A stretch of 18,770 nt of DNA from Gammaproteobacteria bacterium (GCA_020027415.1 JAHRAW010000132.1:1-18770); one strand, 5' to 3'. Numbered from the stretch's first letter, positions 1-8,468 are shown. Numbers and translations: made by a program. The notes: generated by a model not told the origin, from the sequence alone.

Positions 1-819
1 CGGGCGCGAATTAACCTCAATGAAGATGCATCGTTGCCGACGATAACTGCGCTCAATGCCGTGCTCAAAAATGACATCAATCCCCAGCAGGTTAGCGTTG
101 AACATTTTGACCACCTCGCGGAACAATTGTCGGTTGTCATCGGCGATGGTGCTTTGCTTAATGGTTTCCACCACCCCGCCCGGGGCTAACGCAACGCGGT
201 GAAACAACTCAACGCGGTGACCGCGGCGCGGCACCGAAGCCAAACTCAGGTTTTGCTTTTTCAAATACGCCCTCACTTGCTTGTTTTTGCTGAGCGGAAA
301 GATGGTCGGATACAACTTCATGCGCGTGCGCTGGCGGTTTTCTTGGTCAATCAAAGCGTCCACGGTGGCGCCGCCGTCGCCGACCACAAACGGCGGATAG
401 CGTCTAATCACCGAAACCAACCGGTCGCCGGTCGCCAACACGCGATAATTGGCGCCGCTGAGATACTGCTCAATGACGGTGCTGGGCCACCACGCCTTCG
501 CCCAGAATATTCCGCGCCACAATTCTTTCATGGTGTGGATGGGGAAATAACTGCCGCGCGAATAGCCGCTGACATTCGGCTTCACCACCAACGGAAAGCC
601 ATACTCGCGGACGAAACTTTTTACTTGCCACGGCAACAGAAAAATCATGCCGCGCGCGTGGGGGACATGGTTGCGCGCGAACACGGCGCGCGCTTGCGCT
701 TTGGAGCGGCATCCCTTGCGAACTTCCAAAGTGTTGTAACTGGTGCAGCCGCGCATATAACGCGCGCTGAGCCGGCGGTATAGGCAGGCGTTTATTTTTC
801 TGATGAAGCGTATTTTCAT
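1..819 (-). CDS. ATP-grasp ligase, cyanophycin synthetase-like (partial, C-terminus beyond the left edge)
   Basis: Open frame of 273 codons from ATG at 819 to the window edge with no stop. ATP-grasp features seen: LVVKPNVSG (about residues 77-85, with the candidate ATP-contacting Lys80), a second subdomain with VIEQYLSGANYRVLATG (about 115-131), and FIEVNSRP at the edge (Glu269 and Asn270 as the usual metal ligands). The stretch RYPPFVVGDGGATVDALI (about 140-157) closely resembles the ligase part of cyanophycin synthetases and related amino-acid ligases. From family knowledge it should couple ATP hydrolysis to carboxylate-amine ligation via an acyl phosphate; the substrate cannot be told. No Mur-ligase-like domain is visible in the part present, so this does not look like full cyanophycin synthetase. 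It lies 33 bp after another ATP-grasp-like gene, probably co-transcribed. No clear ribosome binding site precedes the ATG. Confidence 0.75.
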   Translation of the reverse strand, partial: MKIRFIRKINACLYRRLSARYMRGCTSYNTLEVRKGCRSKAQARAVFARNHVPHARGMIFLLPWQVKSFVREYGFPLVVKPNVSGYSRGSYFPIHTMKELWRGIFWAKAWWPSTVIEQYLSGANYRVLATGDRLVSVIRRYPPFVVGDGGATVDALIDQENRQRTRMKLYPTIFPLSKNKQVRAYLKKQNLSLASVPRRGHRVELFHRVALAPGGVVETIKQSTIADDNRQLFREVVKMFNANLLGIDVIFEHGIERSYRRQRCIFIEVNSRP

Positions 820-828
820 GGGCGCAAC

Positions 829-856
829 TCGGCGACTCAGCGAATCGGCGACTCAG
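829..856. repeat. Short direct repeat spanning an ATP-grasp stop codon
   Basis: The 12-mer TCGGCGACTCAG occurs at 829-840 and again at 845-856, separated by four bases. The second copy contains the stop codon of the ATP-grasp-like gene; the first lies in the 33 bp spacer before the next gene. It is a two-copy tandem duplication with no obvious function. Confidence 0.6.
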
Positions 857-1680
857 GCAGGCGAACGCGAACGCGGGCGGCGGCGATGATACAGCATGCT
901 TTTGATGAACACCGGTTTGCTTGCCAAACGCTTGTCGCGGTGTTTAGTGACCAACGCCAAGCGCATCATGTAACTCGGCACGCGGCGCATCCTATCGCGC
1001 CACGAATAACGATTGTCCAATAGATTAATCGGCATCGGCAGAAATAAATTGACTTCAATGACATGAAAATTTCCCCGCGCCAACTCCGCCGGCGAGTCGG
1101 CGCACACGCTGACCCGAGAGATTTTGAAATCGCCGAGGCGTCGCACGAACGCCCAGATTTGCTCAACTTGCGCCGCCGAAAAACACGCGGTGATTTCCAC
1201 ATACCGAGTGCGTGGATTGTGGATGCTGTTAATCGGCTTTGGCGCGCTGCTGTTGCGCGCTTCGGTGACGCTGAGCACCGCGTAGCGCCGCGCATCCAGA
1301 TGCTGCGGAATGGAAAAAATCTCATACTCGTGGCGTTCCAAAGCCGCTTCTTGAATCAAGTAGGCGACCCGCGCCGGGCGGAGTTGCGCGCGGATGCGTT
1401 GGAGTTGCGCGGCGTGGTCGGCGCGATGCACCCCGGCGGCGTTTTGACTCCATTCCGGTTTGACGAACACCGGATAGCGCGCCGGCATGCGAACGCCGTC
1501 ATCGCGAAACTGCGTCAACCGCCAGCGCGGCGGAATCAAGCGGTCCAGTTGGAGTTTGGAGAAAATCCCAATTTGGCTGTCAAAAAACCGCGCATTCAAC
1601 TGAAAGTATTTACACGGCTTGGTCGCCACGCGCACGCAACAGCAAATATAGGCGAGCACCATGAAGTATGTAATCTTCAT
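853..1680 (-). CDS. ATP-grasp-like protein, substrate unknown
   Basis: Encodes 275 residues from ATG at 1680. An in-frame TTG at 1695 would add five residues, but neither start has a convincing ribosome binding site. ATP-grasp-like elements: RYPVFVKPEWSQNAAGV (about 68-84, Lys74 as candidate ATP-binding lysine), YLIQEAALERHEYEIFSI (about 108-124), and FHVIEVNLFLPMP (about 205-217), where Glu-Val-Asn mirrors the metal-binding motif of the downstream neighbour. The N-terminal 60 residues are short for a complete pre-ATP-grasp domain, and MVLAYICCCV near the start is Cys-rich and hydrophobic. The basic tail (RRRPRSRSPA) is unusual. The gene sits between a DoxX-like membrane gene and a second ATP-grasp gene on the same strand, so a joint modification pathway is likely but unproven. 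The family call is moderate; the substrate is unknown. Confidence 0.6.
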   Translation of the reverse strand: MKITYFMVLAYICCCVRVATKPCKYFQLNARFFDSQIGIFSKLQLDRLIPPRWRLTQFRDDGVRMPARYPVFVKPEWSQNAAGVHRADHAAQLQRIRAQLRPARVAYLIQEAALERHEYEIFSIPQHLDARRYAVLSVTEARNSSAPKPINSIHNPRTRYVEITACFSAAQVEQIWAFVRRLGDFKISRVSVCADSPAELARGNFHVIEVNLFLPMPINLLDNRYSWRDRMRRVPSYMMRLALVTKHRDKRLASKPVFIKSMLYHRRRPRSRSPA

Positions 1681-1778
1681 CCAGGCTTTCGTCAAACTGG
1701 CGCGCGCGCCGGTTGGAGCGGGCGGCTAACCAGTGCGGGTTGGTCGGGAGGTTTGGGCGGCTTACGCCAAGCAGAAAC

Positions 1779-2276
1779 TTATTTTTCGTTGCGTAGGTTG
1801 AGCAGAAACAAGACCAGCCCCAGCACAAAAATGGAGACCGCCGCATAAAACAGCGAACCGCCATCGCTTTTGCCCTGATGCAACACCTCCACGCCGAGCG
1901 GGGTGAACAAGTGAAAAAATGCCGCGCCGGCCATTACCGCCGCCGCCATCAGCCCGCCGATTCGGTGGTACTGCGCGCGCGGCGCTAACCTCGGCGCCGC
2001 CGACCAGCCCACTTTACCAAGCGCCCAAAACAACGCCGGCAACAGCAATACAACGGAAGTCAGCAACTCAAAACCGCCCACTGTATAAGCGCCAAACTCA
2101 GCAAACCACCGACCGACGGCGGCGCCGAGAATGCCGCCCAACCATTCGCCAATGACGCCAAAAATGTACTGGGTATCCGCATGATTGGCGAACTTATAGG
2201 GCAACGAAAAAAGGAATACCTTGCAAGCCCAGGCGCTGATTGCCCAACTGAGTATCGCTCTTATGGTGTGATTCAT
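1779..2276 (-). CDS. DoxX-like four-helix membrane protein
   Basis: A 165-residue protein with about four hydrophobic segments: an N-terminal one (about 5-25), one around 60-80 (YTVGGFELLTSVVLLLPALF), one around 105-125 (GGLMAAAVMAGAAFFHLFTP) and a last one around 140-160 (YAAVSIFVLGLVLFLLNL). The loop after the first helix has LPYKFANHADTQYIFGVIGEW. Size, helix number and the G-E-x-x...P pattern suit the DoxX/DoxX-like inner-membrane superfamily, whose biochemical role is poorly defined. I chose ATG at 2276; a TTG at 2306 is possible but has no ribosome binding site. It is the first gene of the leftward run with two ATP-grasp-like genes, 98 bp upstream of the first, and divergent from def. 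Confidence 0.6.
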   Translation of the reverse strand: MNHTIRAILSWAISAWACKVFLFSLPYKFANHADTQYIFGVIGEWLGGILGAAVGRWFAEFGAYTVGGFELLTSVVLLLPALFWALGKVGWSAAPRLAPRAQYHRIGGLMAAAVMAGAAFFHLFTPLGVEVLHQGKSDGGSLFYAAVSIFVLGLVLFLLNLRNEK

Positions 2277-2573
2277 CGGTGTGTCCGCCAAGTGGTTGGA
2301 GCGCAATTTAAGGGGGAGCGGCGACCATGTGACCGCTGAGCATCGCTGAGCGTTACTGCGTTACTGAGTGAGTTTCGCTGGCCGCCGCGACTCAAGTTGT
2401 GAATGATACCACAAAACCATGCCGGCAAACCGCCCCGCCGATGAACCAATCGCCCGCGCCCGGCGCTGGCCGATGCTGTACGCTTGTGGATGGACTGGAA
2501 TTTTTCCCGCGCCGGGCATAGAATCGGCGCATGTCCATTGCGAGCATGCATGCCATCTTGGGAGCGAGTAGCG
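2277..2573. other. Divergent intergenic region between DoxX-like gene and def
   Basis: This 297 bp stretch must hold the starts of both the leftward run and the def operon. The rightward side has a weak sigma70 candidate: TAGAAT at 2519-2524 with TGGAAT at 2496-2501, 17 bp apart. A small inverted repeat TTGTG-N8-CACAA lies at 2397-2414 and could be an operator, but it is too short to be convincing. Short imperfect repeats (gcgttactg, gctgag) occur around 2330-2370. I see no gene or RNA in it. Confidence 0.35.
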
Positions 2574-3107
2574 ATGTCTAAGCTGAGTATTCTGGTATAT
2601 CCGGACCAACGTTTGCGCCGAGTTGCCCAGCCGGTCACCGAATTCAACGAGCAACTCAAACAGTTGGTAACCGATATGGCGGAAACTATGTATGCCGCCG
2701 CCGGCATCGGCTTGGCCGCGGTGCAAGTTAATGTGTCGCAGCGCGTGGTGGTGATGGACTTGTCGGCGGGAAAAAACAGTCTGCAAGTTTTCATCAACCC
2801 CGAACTATCCGAATTAAAGGGTAGTGCCGAGAGCGAAGAAGGCTGCTTGTCGGTGCCCGGCGTGGTTGCCACCGTGGAACGGGCGCAGACGGTGAAGATT
2901 AACGCCCAGGATGTGACCGGGCGGCGTTTTGAAATGAACGCGGATGAAATGTTGTCCATTTGCATTCAGCACGAAATTGACCACCTAAATGGCAAGGTCT
3001 TCGTTGATTATCTGTCGCGCCTGAAACAGCACCGCATCCGCAAAAAACTCGGCGGTAAAAAACTTAGCAAAGAATCCCGCGCCGCAGTCTCGGTCGCCGC
3101 CGCCTGA
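2574..3107 (+). CDS. def: Peptide deformylase
   Basis: A 177-residue metalloenzyme that removes the formyl group from the N-terminal Met of nascent proteins in the cytoplasm. All three family motifs are intact: GIGLAAVQ (44-51), EGCLS (89-93, Cys91 the metal ligand) and QHEIDH (132-137, two metal-binding His and the catalytic Glu134). Length suits a proteobacterial type-1 enzyme. The ATG at 2574 is chosen because GGAGCGAG lies at 2561-2568 and MSKLSILVYPDQRLR matches known N-termini; the frame is open upstream but lacks family similarity. It is followed 16 bp later by fmt, the enzyme that adds the formyl group, in the conserved def-fmt-rsmB-trkA block. Its extreme C-terminus is rich in Lys then Ala, with no known role. 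Confidence 0.97.
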   Translation: MSKLSILVYPDQRLRRVAQPVTEFNEQLKQLVTDMAETMYAAAGIGLAAVQVNVSQRVVVMDLSAGKNSLQVFINPELSELKGSAESEEGCLSVPGVVATVERAQTVKINAQDVTGRRFEMNADEMLSICIQHEIDHLNGKVFVDYLSRLKQHRIRKKLGGKKLSKESRAAVSVAAA

Positions 3108-3123
3108 TTTCGCGGACTCTCCC

Positions 3124-4104
3124 ATGCGCATGCGCGTCGTGTTTGCGGGCACCCCCGCCTTTGCCATTCCTTGCCTGAACGCGCTACTCGCCGCCGACCG
3201 GGCGGAGGTAATTGCAATTTACACCCAGCCCGACCGCCGCGGTCGGCGCGGCAACCAACTTTGCCACAGCGCAGTCAAGCAATTTGCGCGCGCGCATGCT
3301 CCCCAGACGCCGCCGGTTTTGCAACCCGAATCATTCCACTCGGCGACCGCAGTGCGCGAATTGCAACGTTTGAAACCGGATTTAATGGTGGTGGTCGCCT
3401 ACGGGTTGCTGCTGCCGCGCGCGGTGCTTGCCATTCCCGCCCGCGGCTGCATCAACTTGCATGCGTCGCTGCTGCCGCGGTGGCGCGGCGCGGCGCCGAT
3501 TCAACGCGCGATTGAAGCCGGCGACCCGGTTACCGGCGTCAGTTTGATGCAAATGGAAGCGCGCTTGGATCGCGGCGCGGTGTTGGCGCGCGCGCGCCTG
3601 CCGATTGCGGCGGAGGATACCAGCGGCAGTTTGCACGACAAGTTGGCGCCGTTGGCGGCGCAGTTGTTGCGCGCCAATCTGGCGGCGCTTGCCACCCAAA
3701 CGTTGCCCGCCGCGGCGCAGGACGAACGCCAAGTTTGCTATGCGGCTAAATTGCAAAGTGCCGAAGCCAAGTTAAATTGGCGATTGCCGGCGGCAACGTT
3801 AGCGCGCCAGATTCGCGCGTTCAATCCGTGGCCAGTAGCGCGCGCCGAACTGAACGGCAATGCGTTGCGAGTATTGCGCGCTACCGCCGACCCTACCCGC
3901 GCCGCGCGCCAAACCCGCCCCGGTGAAATCGTCCGCGTGCATCCTTGCGGGCTCACGGTTGCCACCGGCGAAGGTCAATTGTTGCTGACCGAAGCGCAAT
4001 ACCCGGGCGGCAAACCCATGCCCGTTTCGGCGTTGCTCAACGGCGCGCGCAATCACCCGGAGAAGGCGATTGCGCCCGGCATGCGCTTCGCCACCGAGTC
4101 GTAA
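3124..4104 (+). CDS. fmt: Methionyl-tRNA formyltransferase
   Basis: A 326-residue enzyme that formylates Met-tRNAi using 10-formyltetrahydrofolate. The N-terminal Rossmann-type domain starts VVFAGTPAFA; the catalytic core has CINLHASLLPRWRGAAPIQ (109-127), giving Asn111 and His113, and LDRG with Asp149, the expected triad. The C-terminal OB-like domain begins about residue 210 (KLNWRLPAATLARQIRAFNPWP). Start at 3124 fits the usual M-x-x-R-V-V-F-A-G-T-P pattern, though ATG at 3130 is nearly equivalent; no strong ribosome binding site is seen, so translation may be coupled to def. The cofactor it uses draws on the folate pool that folD (15723-16607) interconverts. Confidence 0.97.
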   Translation: MRMRVVFAGTPAFAIPCLNALLAADRAEVIAIYTQPDRRGRRGNQLCHSAVKQFARAHAPQTPPVLQPESFHSATAVRELQRLKPDLMVVVAYGLLLPRAVLAIPARGCINLHASLLPRWRGAAPIQRAIEAGDPVTGVSLMQMEARLDRGAVLARARLPIAAEDTSGSLHDKLAPLAAQLLRANLAALATQTLPAAAQDERQVCYAAKLQSAEAKLNWRLPAATLARQIRAFNPWPVARAELNGNALRVLRATADPTRAARQTRPGEIVRVHPCGLTVATGEGQLLLTEAQYPGGKPMPVSALLNGARNHPEKAIAPGMRFATES

Positions 4105-4116
4105 TTGAGGGCAACC

Positions 4117-5535
4117 ATGCCGCCGCCGAATCTTCACCTCGCCGCGGCGCAGGCGGTGTTAGCGGTGGTGGATCGCGGGCGCTCTCTGGAAAACGCGTTG
4201 CGCGCGCACGCGACAACCATGCCGCATTGCCAACAGGCGCGGTTTCACGAAATTTGCTACGGCGCCTGCCGTCATTATCATTATTTTGACGGCATGCTAA
4301 CGCAGTTGCTACGCAAGCCAATTGCGAAACCGCACCGCGTGCTGCATTTCATCCTGCTCAACGGTTGCTACCAACTTGAACACATGCGCATTCCGCACTA
4401 CGCGGTGGTTAGTCAAAGCGTAGCCGCCGTTAAGGAGAGCCGCTTTAACTGGGCGGATAAAATGATCAACGGGGTGCTGCGCAACTTCCTCAAACGCCGC
4501 CGCCAACTGCGCCAACAACTCGCGCCCGAGTCGGCGCGGCATGCCTTCCCCGTCTGGCTGTACCGGGAAATCCGCGCCCACTGGCCCGCGCACTATGCAG
4601 CCGTGCTTGCCGCCAGCAACTGCAAACCGCCGCTGACTCTGCGCGTCAATCAACGGCGAATTTCCCGCGCCGCCTACCTCAACCAACTCGCGCAAGCCGA
4701 CATCGCCGCGCAGCCGACCGAACACAGCGAATGGGGCGTGACTTTGCTGAATCCGAGACCGGTGGAGCGCATCCCCGGTTTTGCCGAGGGGTGGATATCG
4801 GTGCAGGATGAAGCCGCGCAACTGGCGGGGTCGGCGTTTTCAGAGGCCGCCTCAGGCGCCGCTTTCGGGGTCGGCGAACGGGTGCTGGACGCTTGCGCGG
4901 CGCCCGGCGGCAAAACTTGCCTGTTGCTTGAAACGCAGCCACAACTTGCCGAGTTGGTGGCGGTGGATTTGCCGACGCGGCTTGCTACCTTGCAACAAAA
5001 CCTGACGCGCCTCGGCTTGCAAACTGCGTCCAACGCCGATACCAAAGCCGACGCCGATACCGATACCAACACCAACCCCGGGATAAAAACCAAGGTGGCG
5101 GTGATTGCCGCCGATCTAAGCCAGCCGACCACCTGGTGGGACGGACGTTTGTTTGACCGCATCCTGTTGGACGCGCCGTGCAGCGGCAGCGGCGTGATTC
5201 GCCGCCACCCGGATATCAAACATCGCCGTGCGCCCCAAGACATCGCCCACTTCGCCCGCCAGCAATTTACGCTGTTGGCGAACGCGTGGTCGTTATTGGC
5301 GAACGGCGGCACGTTGCTGTATGTAACTTGCTCAATTCTACCGACTGAGAATGATGCGGTGATTGAAGCCTTTCTCAACCAACAACCCGATGCACGCGCG
5401 CAACCCTTGCACGCCCCGGCCGGGCTTGCCACCCGTTTCGGGCGGCAGCGTTTGCCCGGCGTCCATCCCGGCGACGGATTTTACTACTGCCGATTGCAAC
5501 ACGCCGCGGCAACGATCGCCGGCCATTCACTATAA
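4117..5535 (+). CDS. rsmB: 16S rRNA m5C967 methyltransferase
   Basis: A 472-residue SAM-dependent enzyme that methylates C967 of 16S rRNA. The N-terminal NusB-like RNA-binding domain covers about 1-140 (VDRGRSLENAL, RFHEICYGACRHYHYFD). The methyltransferase domain has SAM motif DACAAPGGKT (258-267), DAPCSGSGVIRRHPDIK with Cys355, and VTCSILPTEND with the nucleophile Cys405. The start is ATG 4117 because TGAGG lies at 4106-4110; a TTG directly after the fmt stop is less likely. Between the SAM motif and the active site, residues about 306-326 form a low-complexity Asp/Thr/Asn-rich insert encoded by imperfect gccgatacc-type repeats, in a loop that is normally short. It does not touch catalytic motifs. 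It overlaps no neighbour and sits 12 bp after fmt. Confidence 0.96.
   Translation: MPPPNLHLAAAQAVLAVVDRGRSLENALRAHATTMPHCQQARFHEICYGACRHYHYFDGMLTQLLRKPIAKPHRVLHFILLNGCYQLEHMRIPHYAVVSQSVAAVKESRFNWADKMINGVLRNFLKRRRQLRQQLAPESARHAFPVWLYREIRAHWPAHYAAVLAASNCKPPLTLRVNQRRISRAAYLNQLAQADIAAQPTEHSEWGVTLLNPRPVERIPGFAEGWISVQDEAAQLAGSAFSEAASGAAFGVGERVLDACAAPGGKTCLLLETQPQLAELVAVDLPTRLATLQQNLTRLGLQTASNADTKADADTDTNTNPGIKTKVAVIAADLSQPTTWWDGRLFDRILLDAPCSGSGVIRRHPDIKHRRAPQDIAHFARQQFTLLANAWSLLANGGTLLYVTCSILPTENDAVIEAFLNQQPDARAQPLHAPAGLATRFGRQRLPGVHPGDGFYYCRLQHAAATIAGHSL
5031..5086 (+). repeat. Imperfect trinucleotide/hexanucleotide repeat inside rsmB
   Basis: Units such as GCCGATACC, GATACC and AACACC recur, coding for alternating Asp/Asn, Thr and Ala. 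All variants are multiples of three, so length change would keep the frame. It looks like a local slippage-derived expansion in a surface loop. Confidence 0.6.
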
Positions 5536-5588
5536 AATACACGCCCCAACCCTAACCCCCAACCGAACACTGAGTGGGCAACGCCAAC

Positions 5589-6965
5589 ATGAAAATCATC
5601 ATCCTCGGCGCCGGACAAGTGGGCGCGTCCACCACCGAAATTCTGTCGCGCGAGGACAACGACATCACCTTAGTGGACCACAACAGCAAAGTGTTGGAGG
5701 GGTTGCAAGACCGCCTTGACATTCGCACCGTGACCGGCTCGGCGTCGTCGCCGGAGGTGTTGCTGCGCGCCGGAGTGGAGGATGTGGACATGATTTTGGC
5801 GGTGACCGACAGCGACGAGGTTAATATGATCGCCTGCCAAATCGCCCATTCGCTGTTCAACACGCCCACCAAAATCGCGCGGGTGCGTTCGGCGGCGTAT
5901 CTTGAGCATCCGAATTTATTCCGCCACGGCGCCATTCCGATTGATGTCATCATCAGCCCGGAGCAGGTGGTCACCGATCAAATCCAGCGCCTGATTGAAT
6001 ATCCCGGGGCCTTGCAAGTGATTGATTTCGCCAACGGCAAAATTCGTCTGGTGGGGTTGCGCGCTTATCATGGCGGCGCCTTGGTGGGGCAACAACTGCG
6101 CGAACTGGAACATCATCTGCCGTCGGTCAATGTGCGGGTGGCGGCCATTTATCGCCGCAACCGCGCCATCATCCCCACCGGCAAAACCGTCATTGAACTG
6201 GATGATGAAGTTTTTTTCATCGCCACCACCGCAGACATTCACAACGTTATGCAAGAGTTGCGCAGCAGCGAAGCGGTGGGCAAACGCATTATGATCGCCG
6301 GCGCCGGCAACATCGGTTTTCGGCTGGCGCAGTCGCTTACGCAAGGCGGGTTTCAAGTCAAACTATTTGAACGCAACGCGCAACGCGCGCAGTGGGTCTC
6401 GGAGCAACTGGAAGGCATCGTGGTGCTGCAGAGCGACGCCGCCAATGAAGCACTGTTGCGCGAAGAAAACATTGACGCCATGGAATTGTTTTGCGCGCTG
6501 ACCAACGAGGACGAAGCCAATATCCTCTCGGCGATGTTGGCGAAACGACTCGGCGCGCGGCGCGCGATGGCGATTGTCAATCGTTCGGCGTACATAGATT
6601 TGATTGAAAGCAGCGTACTGGACATCGCCATTTCCCCGCGGCTTGCCACCGTCAGCGCGCTGTTGTCGCATGTGCGCCGCGGCGATGTGCAAGCCGCGCA
6701 TTCGCTGCGGCGCGGCGTCGCCGAGGCGCTGGAAGCGGTTGCGCATGGCGATCGCAGCACCTCCAAAATCGTCGGGCGCCCGTTGCATGATATCAAACTG
6801 CCGCACGGCGCCACCATCGGCGCCATCATGCGCGACGACAAACTATTGCGGCTGGATGCTGAGCCGGTGATTGAAGAAGGCGACCATGTCATTATTTTCG
6901 TCATTGACAAGCGCCAAATTCCGGAAGTGGAAAATCTCTTTCAAGTATCCGCCGGCTTCTTCTGA
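5589..6965 (+). CDS. trkA: Trk potassium uptake regulatory subunit
   Basis: A 458-residue cytoplasmic protein, the same length as E. coli TrkA, that binds NAD(H)/nucleotides and gates the TrkH channel. It has two tandem RCK halves, each beginning with a Rossmann glycine motif: ILGAGQVGAST (5-15) and MIAGAGNIGFRLAQ (around 235), each followed by a TrkA_C-type domain (IRLVGLRAYHGGALVG and STSKIVGRPLHDIKLPHGA). ATG 5589 is preferred over an in-frame GTG 15 bp upstream because MKIIILGAGQVG is the exact family N-terminus. It is followed 23 bp later by trkH, giving a complete Trk core in one transcript. Confidence 0.96.
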   Translation: MKIIILGAGQVGASTTEILSREDNDITLVDHNSKVLEGLQDRLDIRTVTGSASSPEVLLRAGVEDVDMILAVTDSDEVNMIACQIAHSLFNTPTKIARVRSAAYLEHPNLFRHGAIPIDVIISPEQVVTDQIQRLIEYPGALQVIDFANGKIRLVGLRAYHGGALVGQQLRELEHHLPSVNVRVAAIYRRNRAIIPTGKTVIELDDEVFFIATTADIHNVMQELRSSEAVGKRIMIAGAGNIGFRLAQSLTQGGFQVKLFERNAQRAQWVSEQLEGIVVLQSDAANEALLREENIDAMELFCALTNEDEANILSAMLAKRLGARRAMAIVNRSAYIDLIESSVLDIAISPRLATVSALLSHVRRGDVQAAHSLRRGVAEALEAVAHGDRSTSKIVGRPLHDIKLPHGATIGAIMRDDKLLRLDAEPVIEEGDHVIIFVIDKRQIPEVENLFQVSAGFF

Positions 6966-6988
6966 GGGTTCCGCGAAACAAGTTGAGT

Positions 6989-8440
6989 ATGCGCAACAAA
7001 CCGGTCATCAAACTCCTCGGCGTGTTGTTGGGGTTGTTCAGCGTTACCCTGTTGCCGCCGATTGGGATTTCCTACTTCACCAACGACGGCGTGCTGCTGC
7101 CATTTTTATGCGCGCTGGCGCTGAACTTGATGTGCGGCTTGGGGTGCTGGCTGCCGCTCCGCCGCGCCACCGGGGAGTTGCGCTTGCGCGACGGCTTCTT
7201 GGTGGTGGCGCTGTTCTGGACGGTGTTATCGGCGATGGGCGCGGTGCCGTTGTTGCTGTTGCAACAGCCTTCCATCAGCGTGGTGGATGCCTTGTTTGAA
7301 GCCATGTCCGGGCTGACCACCACTGGCGCCACCATTCTCACCGACATTGACTCCCTGCCGCCCTCCATTCTGTACTATCGCCAGCAACTGCAATGGCTCG
7401 GCGGCATGGGCATCGTGGTGTTAGCGGTGGCGGTCATGCCGATGTTAGGGGTCGGCGGCTTGCAACTCTACCGCGCCGAAACCCCCGGGCCGGTGAAAAA
7501 CAATAAACTCACGCCGCGCATCACCGAAACCGCCAAGGGCTTGTGGTATCTCTATCTCGGTCTCACGGCGGTCTGCGCGCTTTGCTATTACCTCGCCGAC
7601 ATGACCTTATTTGACGCGGTCGGGCATGCGTTTTCAACCATCGCCATCGGCGGCTTCTCCACGCACGACGGCAGTTTGGGTTATTTCAACAGCGCCGCAG
7701 TGTATGCCATCGCAATGCTGTTCATGGTGTTGTCGGGGCTGAATTTTGCGCTGCATTTCACCGCCTTGCGTTCGCGCACGGTGGCGGTTTATTTGCGCGA
7801 CCCGGAAGCAAAGGCGTATTTCGCGGTATTGTTGGCGAGTTTGCTGCTCACCCTCGCGGTTCTGCTGCACTATCGCGTCTTCCAGCAACTCGGCGACACC
7901 GTGATGCAAAGCGCGGTACAAGTCATCTCCATCGCCACCACCACCGGCTTTACCACCGCCAACTTCGCGCACTGGCCCACCTTCCTGCCGATTATGCTAC
8001 TCTTAATCAGCACCGCGGGCGGCTGCGCCGGCTCCACCGCCGGCGGCATGAAAATCATCCGCATGATTTTGCTCTGCAAACAAGGCTCGCGGGAAATCTC
8101 CAAATTGGTTCATCCCAACGCATTGCTGCCCATCAAACTCGGCGGCAAAGTGGTACCGGACCAGGTGATTAACGCGGTGTGGGGCTTTTTGTCCCTGTAT
8201 ATACTCAGCTATGTGTTGTTGTTGTTGCTAATGTTGGCAAGCGGCGCCGACCCCGTCACCGCGTTTTCGGCGGTCACCGCATGCCTCAATAACCTCGGTC
8301 CAGGGCTCGGCGAAGTCGCGCAAAACTACGCCGCGGTCAGCGGCTTCGGCAAATTCGTGCTGATGTTCGCCATGCTGCTGGGCCGCCTTGAACTCTTTAC
8401 TTTATTAGTGCTATTCACCCCGGTTTTTTGGAAAGGTTAG
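6989..8440 (+). CDS. trkH: Trk potassium uptake channel subunit
   Basis: A 483-residue inner-membrane protein, same length as E. coli TrkH, forming the K+ translocation pore. The four pore-loop selectivity-filter segments are visible: SGLTTTGAT (about 106-114), IAIGGFSTHD (about 218-227), IATTTGFTTANF (about 316-327) and CLNNLGPGLG (about 432-441). Hydrophobic segments occupy most of the rest. ATG 6989 is taken rather than a TTG two codons upstream; the only ribosome-binding-like sequence (GAGGG, 6964-6968) is too distant, so coupling with trkA is possible. Confidence 0.96.
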   Translation: MRNKPVIKLLGVLLGLFSVTLLPPIGISYFTNDGVLLPFLCALALNLMCGLGCWLPLRRATGELRLRDGFLVVALFWTVLSAMGAVPLLLLQQPSISVVDALFEAMSGLTTTGATILTDIDSLPPSILYYRQQLQWLGGMGIVVLAVAVMPMLGVGGLQLYRAETPGPVKNNKLTPRITETAKGLWYLYLGLTAVCALCYYLADMTLFDAVGHAFSTIAIGGFSTHDGSLGYFNSAAVYAIAMLFMVLSGLNFALHFTALRSRTVAVYLRDPEAKAYFAVLLASLLLTLAVLLHYRVFQQLGDTVMQSAVQVISIATTTGFTTANFAHWPTFLPIMLLLISTAGGCAGSTAGGMKIIRMILLCKQGSREISKLVHPNALLPIKLGGKVVPDQVINAVWGFLSLYILSYVLLLLLMLASGADPVTAFSAVTACLNNLGPGLGEVAQNYAAVSGFGKFVLMFAMLLGRLELFTLLVLFTPVFWKG

Positions 8441-8468
8441 AAAGATTAAGTTCCGCCCCGCCCCGGCC

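Noticed and set aside
199..783. Open frame of 194 codons on the plus strand
   Set aside because: It is antisense to the ATP-grasp gene, whose motifs are clear on the minus strand; the plus-strand product has no recognisable features.
1063..1848. Open frame of 261 codons on the plus strand
   Set aside because: Arg/Ala-rich antisense shadow of the ATP-grasp-like gene and part of the DoxX-like gene; typical of GC-rich DNA.
2397..2414. TTGTG-N8-CACAA inverted repeat as an operator
   Set aside because: Five-base arms are expected by chance in a region of this size.
2273..2965. 230-codon minus-strand frame across the def region
   Set aside because: It overlaps def, whose three active-site motifs are intact on the plus strand, and shows no family features.
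4674..5432. 252-codon minus-strand frame inside rsmB
   Set aside because: Antisense to the RsmB catalytic domain; Ser/Ala/Arg-rich with no motif.
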